Shown: one piece after another, positions 1 to 6,212 of the stretch
Position numbering within the stretch: position 1 is the stretch's first letter
How the letters are laid out: every line of letters starts with the position of its first letter
Assembly (NCBI GenBank): GCA_016207545.1
Contig: JACQPO010000200.1
Location: forward strand, 1 to 10,172
Reading direction: 5' to 3'
From: Methanobacteriota archaeon
GTDB taxonomy: Archaea; Thermoplasmatota; Thermoplasmata; RBG-16-68-12; EA-27
DNA: 10,172 nucleotides
Position numbers and translations under genes: made by a program
Notes under the pieces: model-generated
Database searches by the model: none
What the model was told of the DNA's origin: nothing
What the model saw: only the letters and a program-made list of their open reading frames with translations

Positions 1-141
1 GAGGGCGCGCGGGCGATCGGCATGCGGACGGTTTGCGTGCGCCGCCACACCTATATTAAGGATACCGGCGTTGGCGCGGATGAGGACGCGGACGTGACGA
101 TTGACCTCTTCGGAGACTTGCCGTCTGCGCTGGGGACATGA
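1..141 (+). CDS. HAD-superfamily hydrolase, C-terminal fragment (5' end outside window)
   Basis: An open frame runs from the first base to a TGA at 139-141, giving the last 46 residues of a protein that begins outside the window. The fragment reads as the C-terminal end of a haloacid dehalogenase-type phosphatase. It has a small-residue/Gly stretch leading into a beta strand (AIGMRTVCVRR), then an acidic loop and the terminal pattern ADVTIDLFGDLPSAL, which in HAD subfamily I proteins follows the last catalytic motif. The catalytic aspartates lie upstream and cannot be seen, so activity is unproven. The stop codon overlaps the next gene's start as ATGA, implying translational coupling with the nonulosonate synthase. 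A sugar-phosphate phosphatase in the same pathway is a reasonable inference; another small-molecule phosphatase is equally possible. The frame assignment is firm and the family assignment moderate. Confidence 0.6.
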   Translation, partial: EGARAIGMRTVCVRRHTYIKDTGVGADEDADVTIDLFGDLPSALGT

Positions 142-1199
142 TTGACGACCGGCCTTCCATCGAGATTGCCGGGCGTGCGATTGGGCCCGGAAAACCCGTG
201 TATCTTGTGGCGGAGCTCTCCGCGAACCACCGCCATTCCTACGACGAAGCCGTGAAGCTCGTGCGTGCAGCGAAGGCGTCCGGCGCGGATGCCGTCAAGC
301 TTCAGACTTACACGCCCGATACAATCACGTTGAAGAGCGACGCGGAGCCGTTCCGCCACGGAGCGGGGTCCCTGTGGGAGGGGCGAACGCTGTATGATTT
401 GTACGAGGAGGCGTACATGCCTTGGGAGTGGCAGCCCAGGCTCCAGGTAGTCGCCCATGAGCTTGGCCTCCATCTGTTCTCCTCGCCCTTCGACGAGACG
501 GCGGTGGACTTCCTCGAGGGGATGGGGGTCCCCGCCTACAAGATCGCCTCCTTCGAGATCGTCGACCTCCCGCTCATCGAGAAGATTGCCCGCACGGGGA
601 AGCCCATGTTGATCAGCACGGGCATGGCGACGTACGAGGAGATCGACGAGGCCGTTCGGGCCGCGCGAAGCGCGCGCGCGACGCAAATCGCCCTCCTCAA
701 GTGCACGAGCGCGTACCCTGCGCCCCCGGAGGAGGTGAACCTGCGGACGATCCCGGATCTGGCGAACGCCTTCGGCCTCCCGGTCGGACTGTCCGACCAC
801 ACCCTGGGCATTGCCGTCCCCGTCGCGGCGGTCTCCCTCGGGGCGTGCATCGTCGAAAAGCACTTCACCCTCTCGCGCGACGTTGCGACCCCGGATAGCG
901 CGTTCTCGCTCGAGCCGGGAGAGTTCCGCGCAATGGTCGACGCGATTCGGACGGCCGAGAACGCGCTCGGCACCGTGCACTTCGGGGTCACGGCGCAGGA
1001 GTCGAAGAGCCGGGCATTCCGCCCCTCCCTGTTTGTCGTCGAGGACGTCAGGGCCGGCGAGCCGTTCACGGAGCGGAACGTGCGCTCGATTCGCCCCGGG
1101 AGTGGGCTGCCGCCGAAGTACCTCAAGGACGTGCTCGGCCGGCGGGCCGCGACGGACATTCCCCGCGGGACGCCCCTGGACTGGACCCTGGTTTCTTGA
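138..1199 (+). CDS. pseI: Pseudaminic acid synthase (NeuB/PseI family nonulosonic acid synthase)
   Basis: The 353-residue protein belongs to the NeuB family, which condenses phosphoenolpyruvate with a six-carbon amino sugar to make a nine-carbon nonulosonic acid. The N-terminal TIM barrel (about residues 15-285) carries AELSANH at 25-31 and KLQTYTPDT at 54-62. The stretch at about 78-98 (SLWEGRTLYDLYEEA followed by PWEW) resembles PseI rather than sialic acid synthases. His221 (SDH) and His242 (EKHFT) are spaced 21 residues apart, like the metal-binding His215/His236 of Neisseria NeuB. A C-terminal SAF (antifreeze-like) domain covers about 292-353, including RPGSGLPP. Length is normal for the family. 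The ATG at 138 puts a short strand before the barrel and overlaps the upstream stop by 4 bp. The predicted product is pseudaminic acid or a close relative for surface glycans; legionaminic acid or another nonulosonate remains possible. The enzyme should be cytosolic. Confidence 0.88.
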   Translation: MIDDRPSIEIAGRAIGPGKPVYLVAELSANHRHSYDEAVKLVRAAKASGADAVKLQTYTPDTITLKSDAEPFRHGAGSLWEGRTLYDLYEEAYMPWEWQPRLQVVAHELGLHLFSSPFDETAVDFLEGMGVPAYKIASFEIVDLPLIEKIARTGKPMLISTGMATYEEIDEAVRAARSARATQIALLKCTSAYPAPPEEVNLRTIPDLANAFGLPVGLSDHTLGIAVPVAAVSLGACIVEKHFTLSRDVATPDSAFSLEPGEFRAMVDAIRTAENALGTVHFGVTAQESKSRAFRPSLFVVEDVRAGEPFTERNVRSIRPGSGLPPKYLKDVLGRRAATDIPRGTPLDWTLVS

Positions 1200-1259
1200 G
1201 GGGCCCAGGGCGAAGTCCCAAATATGGATGCGGGGCTTCCCGAGCCCGGCGATGGTCGC

Positions 1260-1739
1260 ATGGTGAAGAAGTTCGTAATGACGATTGTCTGGCGTATTTC
1301 GCAGACGGGCCCGCTCCTGAGCCTCTTCTTCTGGAGCACGGCGCTTGCCGGTATCTTCTGGCCGATTCTGGGGAGCACGAATCCCCGCGGCCCTCTCCTC
1401 GCGTTCGTCGTCGACGTCCTCGGAGTTCCCGCGGAACGCGCGACGATCGTCGGCCTGCTTCTGCTCTTCCTCTTGTTCTCGGGGATTATCCTGGGAATCG
1501 GGTTCCTCTACGACCGCGTCCTCCGCCTCTGGCGGGAGCAGATGGACGTGGCGTACGAGCGGAACCCGTACGCGGACGACCGGCTGTTCCGGAAGGAGCG
1601 CTTGCAGTGGGAACAGTTCTACCTCCCCCTTGCGCGAGCGATGTACAAGGTCTCCCCCGATCCGGAGTTCAAACAGGCGATCGAGCGCGTGGAGAATTGG
1701 GTCGCCACGGGGAGAATCGACAGCGGGAAGAAGACGTAG
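1260..1739 (+). CDS. Small two-helix membrane protein of unknown function
   Basis: This 159-residue product belongs to no family I recognise. Two hydrophobic segments are clear: about residues 18-37 (Leu/Phe/Trp-rich, ending FWPIL) and about 62-84 (VGLLLLFLLFSGIILGIGF). The roughly 75-residue C-terminal tail is hydrophilic and charged, with an Arg/Glu-rich stretch (RLWREQ, RKERLQWEQ) and several Tyr and Trp residues. It probably forms a helical cytoplasmic domain, since an Arg/Lys cluster follows the second helix. I chose the ATG at 1260, which gives the N-terminus MVKKFV. An in-frame ATG at 1224 would add 12 residues (DAGLPEPGDGR) that look like untranslated sequence. The gene lies 60 bp after the nonulosonate synthase on the same strand and may be read from it; an AT-rich AAATAT at 1220-1225 could also be a weak separate promoter. 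There is no catalytic motif. The gene is likely real, because the hydrophobic pattern and frame are sustained; its function is unknown. Confidence 0.6.
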   Translation: MVKKFVMTIVWRISQTGPLLSLFFWSTALAGIFWPILGSTNPRGPLLAFVVDVLGVPAERATIVGLLLLFLLFSGIILGIGFLYDRVLRLWREQMDVAYERNPYADDRLFRKERLQWEQFYLPLARAMYKVSPDPEFKQAIERVENWVATGRIDSGKKT

Positions 1740-1783
1740 ACACGGAGCCCGCCTTTCCCCGCATCGCGTCCCTTCCAAAGACA

Positions 1784-1790
1784 CTTAAGG
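1784..1790 (+). promoter_or_regulatory. TATA-type promoter box (CTTAAGG) for the dehydrogenase/hydratase fusion
   Basis: CTTAAGG is the only AT-rich core in this GC-rich 73-bp spacer. Its centre lies 26.5 bp before the ATG at 1813, the spacing of an archaeal TATA box to the transcription start, so the mRNA would begin at or next to the start codon. A purine run (AAAG, 1777-1780) just upstream sits where a TFB recognition element is expected. The same seven bases precede the CoA-transferase/racemase-like gene on the other strand at almost the same distance. Confidence 0.55.
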
Positions 1791-1812
1791 CGTAGCTCCA
1801 TCCGTGCGGCGC

Positions 1813-3762
1813 ATGGTCTCCAACGTGGCGGTGATTGGGGCGGGGGAGATGGGCCACGGCATCGCGGAGTTGGCGGCCCTCCGTGGCTTCAAGGTGGCGT
1901 TGCGGGACATCAAGCAGGAATACGTGGACCGGGGGATGGAGCGCATTCGGTGGTCCCTCGGGAAACTCGTCGAGAAGAAGGAAATCACCCAAGCGAAAGC
2001 GGACGAAGCCCTCGCACGCATCGCACCGACCGTTGACCTCGGGAAGGCCGTGCGCGACGCGGACCTCGTGATCGAGGCTGTGTTCGAAGACCTCGACCTC
2101 AAGAAGAAGGTATTCGCAGAGCTTGATGCAGACGCGCCCTCCGACGCCATCCTCGCATCGAACACGAGCGGGCTGAGCATCACCGCCATGGGTCGCGCGA
2201 CGAAACGCCCGCACAAGGTCGTGGGGATGCACTTCTTCAATCCTGTGGTCATGATGTCGCTGATTGAGATCGTCCGCGGCGAGGACACGGGCGACGACAC
2301 CGTGCGTGCGATGGAGGAGTTCTCCCGCCAACTCGGGAAGACGGCGATCGTGTGTCGCAAGGACGTCCCGGGCTTCATCACGACCCGCACGATTGCGAAC
2401 TACATGTACGAGGCCGCGTGGATCCACGACGAGGAAGGCGTGCCCACGGAGGTCCTCGACAGCGCGATGAAGTTCCAAGTCGGCTTCCCGATGGGCCCGT
2501 TCGAGCTCGCGGACCGCGTGGGGATCGACCTGCTGTACAACGCGCCGAAGAAGCAAGGCCTCCCGGTGCCGGCGTGCATCGAGGCGCTTGCGACCGTGGG
2601 CAAGCATGGGCAGAAGACGGGCGAGGGGTTCTACGACTACCGCGGAGGGAGGCCGACGATCGCGCCAGAGCCGGGGAAGGACTTCGACGTCCTTCGAATC
2701 CTCGCGCCCGTGATCAACGAGGCCGCGCGCCTCGTGGAGTGGGGCGTCGCGTCGCCGGAGGAAATCGACTTGGCGATGCGACTCGGGACCGCGTTTCCGA
2801 AAGGTCCGCTCCGGCTCGCGGACGAGTACGGCGTCGACCGCGTGTTGGCGGCGTTGGAGGGCTCGAAGCGACACAAGCCCGTCGAACTCCTGCGCACGAA
2901 GGTCGCATCCGGCGAGCTCGGAGTGGCGAGCGGCCAGGGATTTTATTCCTATGTGAAGGAGGCGGAAGCGATGGCATACGAGACGATAGCGGTGGCGAAA
3001 GATCCGGAGGCGATGGTGGCGACGCTCACGTTGAACCGGCCCGATCGGCTCAACACGATTAACCCGGAGATGGTCGAGGAGATCGACCGAGCGCTCGCAG
3101 AATTCGAGGCGGACGAAACCGTGCGGTGCCTCGTCGTCACGGGAGCCGGGGAGAAGTCGTTCTCCGCCGGCGCGGACGTCACCTCCTTCGGGGACGTCTC
3201 GAAGTCGTACAAGGTGTGGTCGTACTCCCGGCGCACCCAGCAGACGTTCCGTCGCCTCGCGGACTTTCCCAGGCCGACATTGGCGGCGATCAACGGTTAC
3301 GCGTTCGGCGGTGGTTGCGAACTTGCGCTCGCATGCGACTTCCGCGTCGCCGCGAAGCGGGCGAAGATCGGACTCACGGAACTCAGCCTCGGCCTCGTCC
3401 CCGGCGCCGGCGGGATGGTACGTGCCGTGAAACTCCTCGGCCTCGCGCGCGCGAAGCAAATCGTCCTGCTCGCCTCGCGGTTCTCGGCGGACGAAGCGCG
3501 CGCGATCGGGCTCGTGAACGAGGTGTACGAGAACGAGGAGTTCCCGCAACGAGCGAAGGAATACGCAGCAAAACTCGCGAAAAGCGCGCCGATTGCCTAT
3601 CGCCTTGCGAAGACGGTGCTGAACCGCGCCGCGGACGCGTCGACGGACGCCGGACTGGAGGCGGAGTCCCTCGCGTTCGGCCACACGACGTCGACCGAGG
3701 ATGTATTCGAAGGCATCCAGGCGCTCATGGAAAAGCGGGAGCCGAAGTTCAAGGGCCAGTGA
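1813..3762 (+). CDS. Bifunctional 3-hydroxyacyl-CoA dehydrogenase / enoyl-CoA hydratase
   Basis: This 649-residue fusion catalyses two consecutive beta-oxidation steps: hydration of trans-2-enoyl-CoA and NAD-dependent oxidation of 3-hydroxyacyl-CoA. Residues 1-180 form the Rossmann domain (GAGEMGHGIA at 9-18). Ser119, His140 (HFFNP) and Glu152 match the catalytic Ser137/His158/Glu170 spacing of human HADH. Residues 181-380 contain two helical C-terminal dehydrogenase domains, each ending in G(E/Q)GFY. Residues about 388-649 are a crotonase domain with SAGAD at 451-455, GGGCEL at 499-504 and both catalytic glutamates, Glu503 and Glu523, 20 apart as in rat hydratase. The dehydrogenase-first order is opposite to bacterial FadB/FadJ and matches archaeal proteins such as Metallosphaera Msed_0399. 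Thr191 stands where the family usually has Asn (GFxxNR). A GTG at 1804 is possible, but promoter spacing and the Rossmann start favour ATG 1813. The 3' end overlaps the convergent gene by 14 bp. A biosynthetic or carbon-fixation role cannot be excluded from sequence. Confidence 0.93.
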   Translation: MVSNVAVIGAGEMGHGIAELAALRGFKVALRDIKQEYVDRGMERIRWSLGKLVEKKEITQAKADEALARIAPTVDLGKAVRDADLVIEAVFEDLDLKKKVFAELDADAPSDAILASNTSGLSITAMGRATKRPHKVVGMHFFNPVVMMSLIEIVRGEDTGDDTVRAMEEFSRQLGKTAIVCRKDVPGFITTRTIANYMYEAAWIHDEEGVPTEVLDSAMKFQVGFPMGPFELADRVGIDLLYNAPKKQGLPVPACIEALATVGKHGQKTGEGFYDYRGGRPTIAPEPGKDFDVLRILAPVINEAARLVEWGVASPEEIDLAMRLGTAFPKGPLRLADEYGVDRVLAALEGSKRHKPVELLRTKVASGELGVASGQGFYSYVKEAEAMAYETIAVAKDPEAMVATLTLNRPDRLNTINPEMVEEIDRALAEFEADETVRCLVVTGAGEKSFSAGADVTSFGDVSKSYKVWSYSRRTQQTFRRLADFPRPTLAAINGYAFGGGCELALACDFRVAAKRAKIGLTELSLGLVPGAGGMVRAVKLLGLARAKQIVLLASRFSADEARAIGLVNEVYENEEFPQRAKEYAAKLAKSAPIAYRLAKTVLNRAADASTDAGLEAESLAFGHTTSTEDVFEGIQALMEKREPKFKGQ

Positions 3763-4939
3763 GGCCCACGACGCCCTTCGAGCGAAGGTCACGGATCTGG
3801 CGGGGCGAGAAACCGGCCCAGCGCAGGACCTCGTCCGTGTGTTCGCCGCGCGCGGGCGCCTTCCCAAGCGTGCGCACGTTCGACCGGGTCGCCTTCGTGG
3901 GATGCGCGAGGACCAGGCGGCGTTTGCCGCCGACGCGGACCGCGGGCAAGAGGCCGCGGGCCTTCACGTGCGGGTCCGCGACGACCTCGCCCACGTCGAG
4001 CACGGGCATCACGGGCAAGTCCTCGCGCCGGAAGATCTCGTCCCACTCCGCAAGCGTCTTCGATCGGAAGGCCGCCTGCAGCTTCTCGGCCACCGGTCGG
4101 GCCATCTCCCCCGCCACGAATTGGTCGTCGATGTGTTCCGGGAGGCCGAGGGCTTCGCACAACCGCCGCCAAAACTTCGCCTCGACGCACGCGACGGAGA
4201 GCCATCGCCCGTCCTTCGTCTCGTACAGGTTGTAGAAGGGGAAGATGCCCGTCACGATCGTCTCTCCCGGCAGCGGGACCTCGCCCGTCCCCAGGTAGCG
4301 CGCGAGGTTGAGGACCATGAGGCTCACGCTCGCGTCGAAGATCGAGACGTCGAGGAATTCGCCACCGCCAAAACGTTCTCGGCGGTGGACGGAGGCGACG
4401 ATGGAGAACGCGGCCATGAGGGCGCTCGCAAGGTCGCTCATCGGGACGCCGGGAATTGCGGGCTGCCCATCCTGCCGCGCGGCGCCCACGCTGAGGATGC
4501 CCGCCATCGCCTCGAAGTTGAGGTCGTGCGCGGGCCGGTCCGCGTAAGGACCCGTCCGTCCGAAGCCGCCAAAGCTGCAGTAGATGATGTCCGGATTCGT
4601 CTTCCGGATTTGCGGGTAATCGATGCCGAGCGCCTTGACCGTGTGAGGCCGGAACTGCTCGACGAACACGTCCGCCTTCGTCGCGAGGCGGTACAGCACG
4701 CGACGTCCCTCCTCCTTCCGAAGGTCGACGACGACGCTCCGCTTTCCACGGTTGACCATCAGGAACGCATACGAGGTGTCGTCGATCGTCGGCGGCACGG
4801 CTCGCATGTAGTCCCCGAGCACGGGGTCCTCGACCTTGATTACGTCCGCGCCCAAGTTCGCGAGGAGCTGCGTACAAAACGGTCCCGGGAGCAGACGGCT
4901 GAAGTCGAGCACGACGACGCCGTCCAGGGGGCGGGGCAT
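3749..4939 (-). CDS. Class III CoA-transferase family protein, alpha-methylacyl-CoA racemase-like
   Basis: The 396-residue protein is a CaiB/BaiF family member of normal length. The N-terminal motif LDGVVVLDFSRLLPGPFCT at 5-23, LANLGADVIKVEDP at 26-39 and the NRGKRSVVVDL block at 63-73 define the CoA-binding fold. Asp169 occupies the position of the catalytic aspartate of the family. His138-Asp139-Leu-Asn (RPAHDLNF) resembles the HDIN motif of alpha-methylacyl-CoA racemases, whose acid-base pair is His126/Asp156 in the Mycobacterium enzyme. The spacing here is 31 residues against 30. The protein could therefore epimerise 2-methylacyl-CoA esters so that branched chains enter beta-oxidation, rather than transfer CoA between acids. 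The sequence cannot settle which. The ATG at 4939 is chosen because a CTTAAGG box lies 26 bp upstream and the family motif starts at residue 5. The gene is divergent from the thiolase and convergent with the dehydrogenase/hydratase fusion. Confidence 0.87.
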   Translation of the reverse strand: MPRPLDGVVVLDFSRLLPGPFCTQLLANLGADVIKVEDPVLGDYMRAVPPTIDDTSYAFLMVNRGKRSVVVDLRKEEGRRVLYRLATKADVFVEQFRPHTVKALGIDYPQIRKTNPDIIYCSFGGFGRTGPYADRPAHDLNFEAMAGILSVGAARQDGQPAIPGVPMSDLASALMAAFSIVASVHRRERFGGGEFLDVSIFDASVSLMVLNLARYLGTGEVPLPGETIVTGIFPFYNLYETKDGRWLSVACVEAKFWRRLCEALGLPEHIDDQFVAGEMARPVAEKLQAAFRSKTLAEWDEIFRREDLPVMPVLDVGEVVADPHVKARGLLPAVRVGGKRRLVLAHPTKATRSNVRTLGKAPARGEHTDEVLRWAGFSPRQIRDLRSKGVVGLTGP

Positions 4940-4960
4940 GCGCCGGAAACCGCGGACCTT

Positions 4961-4967
4961 CCTTAAG
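4961..4967 (-). promoter_or_regulatory. TATA-type promoter box (CTTAAGG on the - strand) for the racemase/CoA-transferase-like gene
   Basis: Read on the - strand, CTTAAGG is centred 25.5 bp before the ATG whose first base is 4939, so transcription would begin at about the start codon (leaderless mRNA). AACG lies directly upstream on that strand. The core CTTAAG is itself a palindrome. This box is in the 93-bp region separating two divergent genes, but it is too far (about 68 bp) from the thiolase ATG to be that gene's leaderless promoter. Confidence 0.55.
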
Positions 4968-4999
4968 CGTTGGCGGTCGGCGATACGCTCGGGCAAGCC

Positions 5000-5008
5000 C
5001 TTATGAGG
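5000..5008 (+). promoter_or_regulatory. Weak candidate promoter element for the thiolase (CTTATGAGG)
   Basis: CTTATGAGG is the best AT-containing block upstream of the thiolase ATG at 5033, with the TTAT core about 30 bp before it. That is slightly longer than the spacing of the two CTTAAGG promoters in the window. It would give a leader of a few bases or none. Support is spacing and composition only. Confidence 0.25.
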
Positions 5009-5032
5009 AACGCGGGTCATGTGTCGTATGCC

Positions 5033-6178
5033 ATGCCCGAAGCGGTGATCGTCGAGTCGGTCCGGACCCCGATTGGCAAGCGCGGCGGCTCGCTGAAGGA
5101 CGTGCGCCCCGACGACCTGGCCGCGGTCGTCCTCCAGGAAGTCGTCGACCGCACGGGCATCGACAAGGCCGCCGTGGAGGACGTCATCCTCGGGTGCGTC
5201 ACGCAGATCGACGAGCAGGGACTGAACATCGCGCGGATCGCCGCGCTCGTCGCGGGATTCCCCTATACCGTGCCGGGAACGAGCGTGAACCGCCAGTGCG
5301 GGAGCGGCCAACAGGCGGTGAACTTCGGCGCACAGGCGATCATGTCCGGCACCCACGACCTCCTGATTGCGGGCGGCGTGGAGAGCATGAGCCGCGTGCC
5401 GATGGGCGCGGACGCCGGCGTGCTGAGCGAGCGACTGCTCGAGAAATACGAGGTCGTCCCGCAGGGGATTTCCGCGGACCTCGTCGCAGACAAGTACAAG
5501 ATTACGCGCGAGCAGATGGACGAGTACTCCTACCACTCCCATATGCGCGCTATCCGGGCGATCGACGAGGGGCGGTTCAAGCGCGAGATCGTCCCCGTGC
5601 CCGTGAGGGACGAGCAGGGGAGCAAGCGGACGTTCGACACGGACGAGCACCCGCGGAGGAACACGAGCCTTGAGAGGCTCGCCTCCCTGCCGCCCGCGTT
5701 CAGGCCGGACGGGAGGATCACCGCCGGGAATTCGTCGGGGATCAACGACGGGGCCGCCGCGCTCCTCCTCGCGACGCCGGAGAAGGCAAAGGAACTCGGC
5801 CTCGAGCCCCGCGCGCGGATCGTGAGCATGGCGGTTGCGGGCGTCGACCCCGTCGTCATGCTCGAGGGACCGATGCCCACGTCGCGTAAGGCCCTTCAGA
5901 AGGCCGGGCTGACCGTCGACGACATCGACCTGTGGGAAATCAACGAGGCGTTCGCCTCCGTGCCCCTCGCGACGATTCAGACGCTAGGCCTCGACTACGC
6001 GAAGGTGAACGTGAACGGCGGGGCAATCGCGCTGGGCCACCCGCTGGGCTGTTCCGGAGCGCGATTGATGACGACCCTGCTCCACGAACTCGAGCGGCAG
6101 GACATGCGGTACGGCCTCAGCACGTTGTGCATCGGTTTCGGGCAAGGCATCGCGACGATTATCGAGCGATTCCGCTAG
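5033..6178 (+). CDS. Thiolase (acetyl-CoA C-acyltransferase family)
   Basis: The 381-residue thiolase should cleave 3-ketoacyl-CoA with CoA to give acetyl-CoA and a shortened acyl-CoA; the reverse condensation is also possible. Catalytic residues are all present: nucleophile Cys89 in NRQCGSGQQA, His336 in GHPLG and Cys366 in CIGFGQG, with NEAFA at 304-308 and NGGAIALGHPLG at 328-339. The middle region (VVPQGISADLVADKY and onward, about 141-190) and DPVVMLEGP (272-280) resemble degradative FadA-type thiolases more than short archaeal thiolases of the HMG-CoA synthase pair. I chose the ATG at 5033 because MPEAVIVESVRTPIGK is the standard thiolase N-terminus. Upstream in-frame TTG 4970 and ATG 5003 would add residues unlike the family. 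The gene is divergent from the racemase-like gene and completes the beta-oxidation set with the fusion protein and the acyl-CoA dehydrogenase. Phe368 replaces the more usual Gly in the C-terminal signature. Chain-length preference cannot be read from sequence. Confidence 0.93.
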   Translation: MPEAVIVESVRTPIGKRGGSLKDVRPDDLAAVVLQEVVDRTGIDKAAVEDVILGCVTQIDEQGLNIARIAALVAGFPYTVPGTSVNRQCGSGQQAVNFGAQAIMSGTHDLLIAGGVESMSRVPMGADAGVLSERLLEKYEVVPQGISADLVADKYKITREQMDEYSYHSHMRAIRAIDEGRFKREIVPVPVRDEQGSKRTFDTDEHPRRNTSLERLASLPPAFRPDGRITAGNSSGINDGAAALLLATPEKAKELGLEPRARIVSMAVAGVDPVVMLEGPMPTSRKALQKAGLTVDDIDLWEINEAFASVPLATIQTLGLDYAKVNVNGGAIALGHPLGCSGARLMTTLLHELERQDMRYGLSTLCIGFGQGIATIIERFR

Positions 6179-6183
6179 GCAGG

Positions 6184-6188
6184 TTTTT
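6184..6188 (+). promoter_or_regulatory. T5 tract between thiolase and transporter: possible terminator and/or promoter core
   Basis: A TTTTT run lies 5 bp after the thiolase stop codon in otherwise GC-rich sequence. Short T-runs terminate archaeal transcription, so it may end the thiolase mRNA. Its centre is also 27 bp before the GTG at 6213, the spacing expected for a promoter core of a leaderless transporter mRNA. The sequence cannot tell these roles apart. Confidence 0.3.
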
Positions 6189-6212
6189 CCGGGGACCCGC
6201 ATACCGCCGCCC

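Noticed and set aside
51..61. CTATATTAAGG, a strong-looking TATA box on the + strand
   Set aside because: It lies inside the HAD coding frame (residues TYIKD). A start about 26 bp downstream would leave a leader of over 50 bases before the synthase ATG, unlike the other genes. An internal promoter is possible but unsupported.
51..1784. A long - strand open frame (577 codons) opposite the nonulosonate synthase and membrane protein genes
   Set aside because: Its product is low-complexity and Arg-rich with no recognisable domain. It is the antisense shadow of well-supported + strand genes in GC-rich DNA.
2971..3762. Separate enoyl-CoA hydratase gene starting at the internal ATG 2971
   Set aside because: The frame is continuous with the dehydrogenase and has no stop or promoter box before it. 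The fused order is known in archaea. An internal translation start cannot be fully excluded.
1669..3867. A 732-codon - strand open frame opposite the dehydrogenase/hydratase fusion
   Set aside because: It is antisense to a fully motif-supported enzyme. The translation is Arg/His/Asp-rich without domain features, a typical high-GC shadow.
4940..5650. N-terminal extension of the racemase-like open frame to 5650 on the - strand
   Set aside because: The extension is antisense to the thiolase and unlike the family. The family N-terminus and the promoter box both point to ATG 4939.
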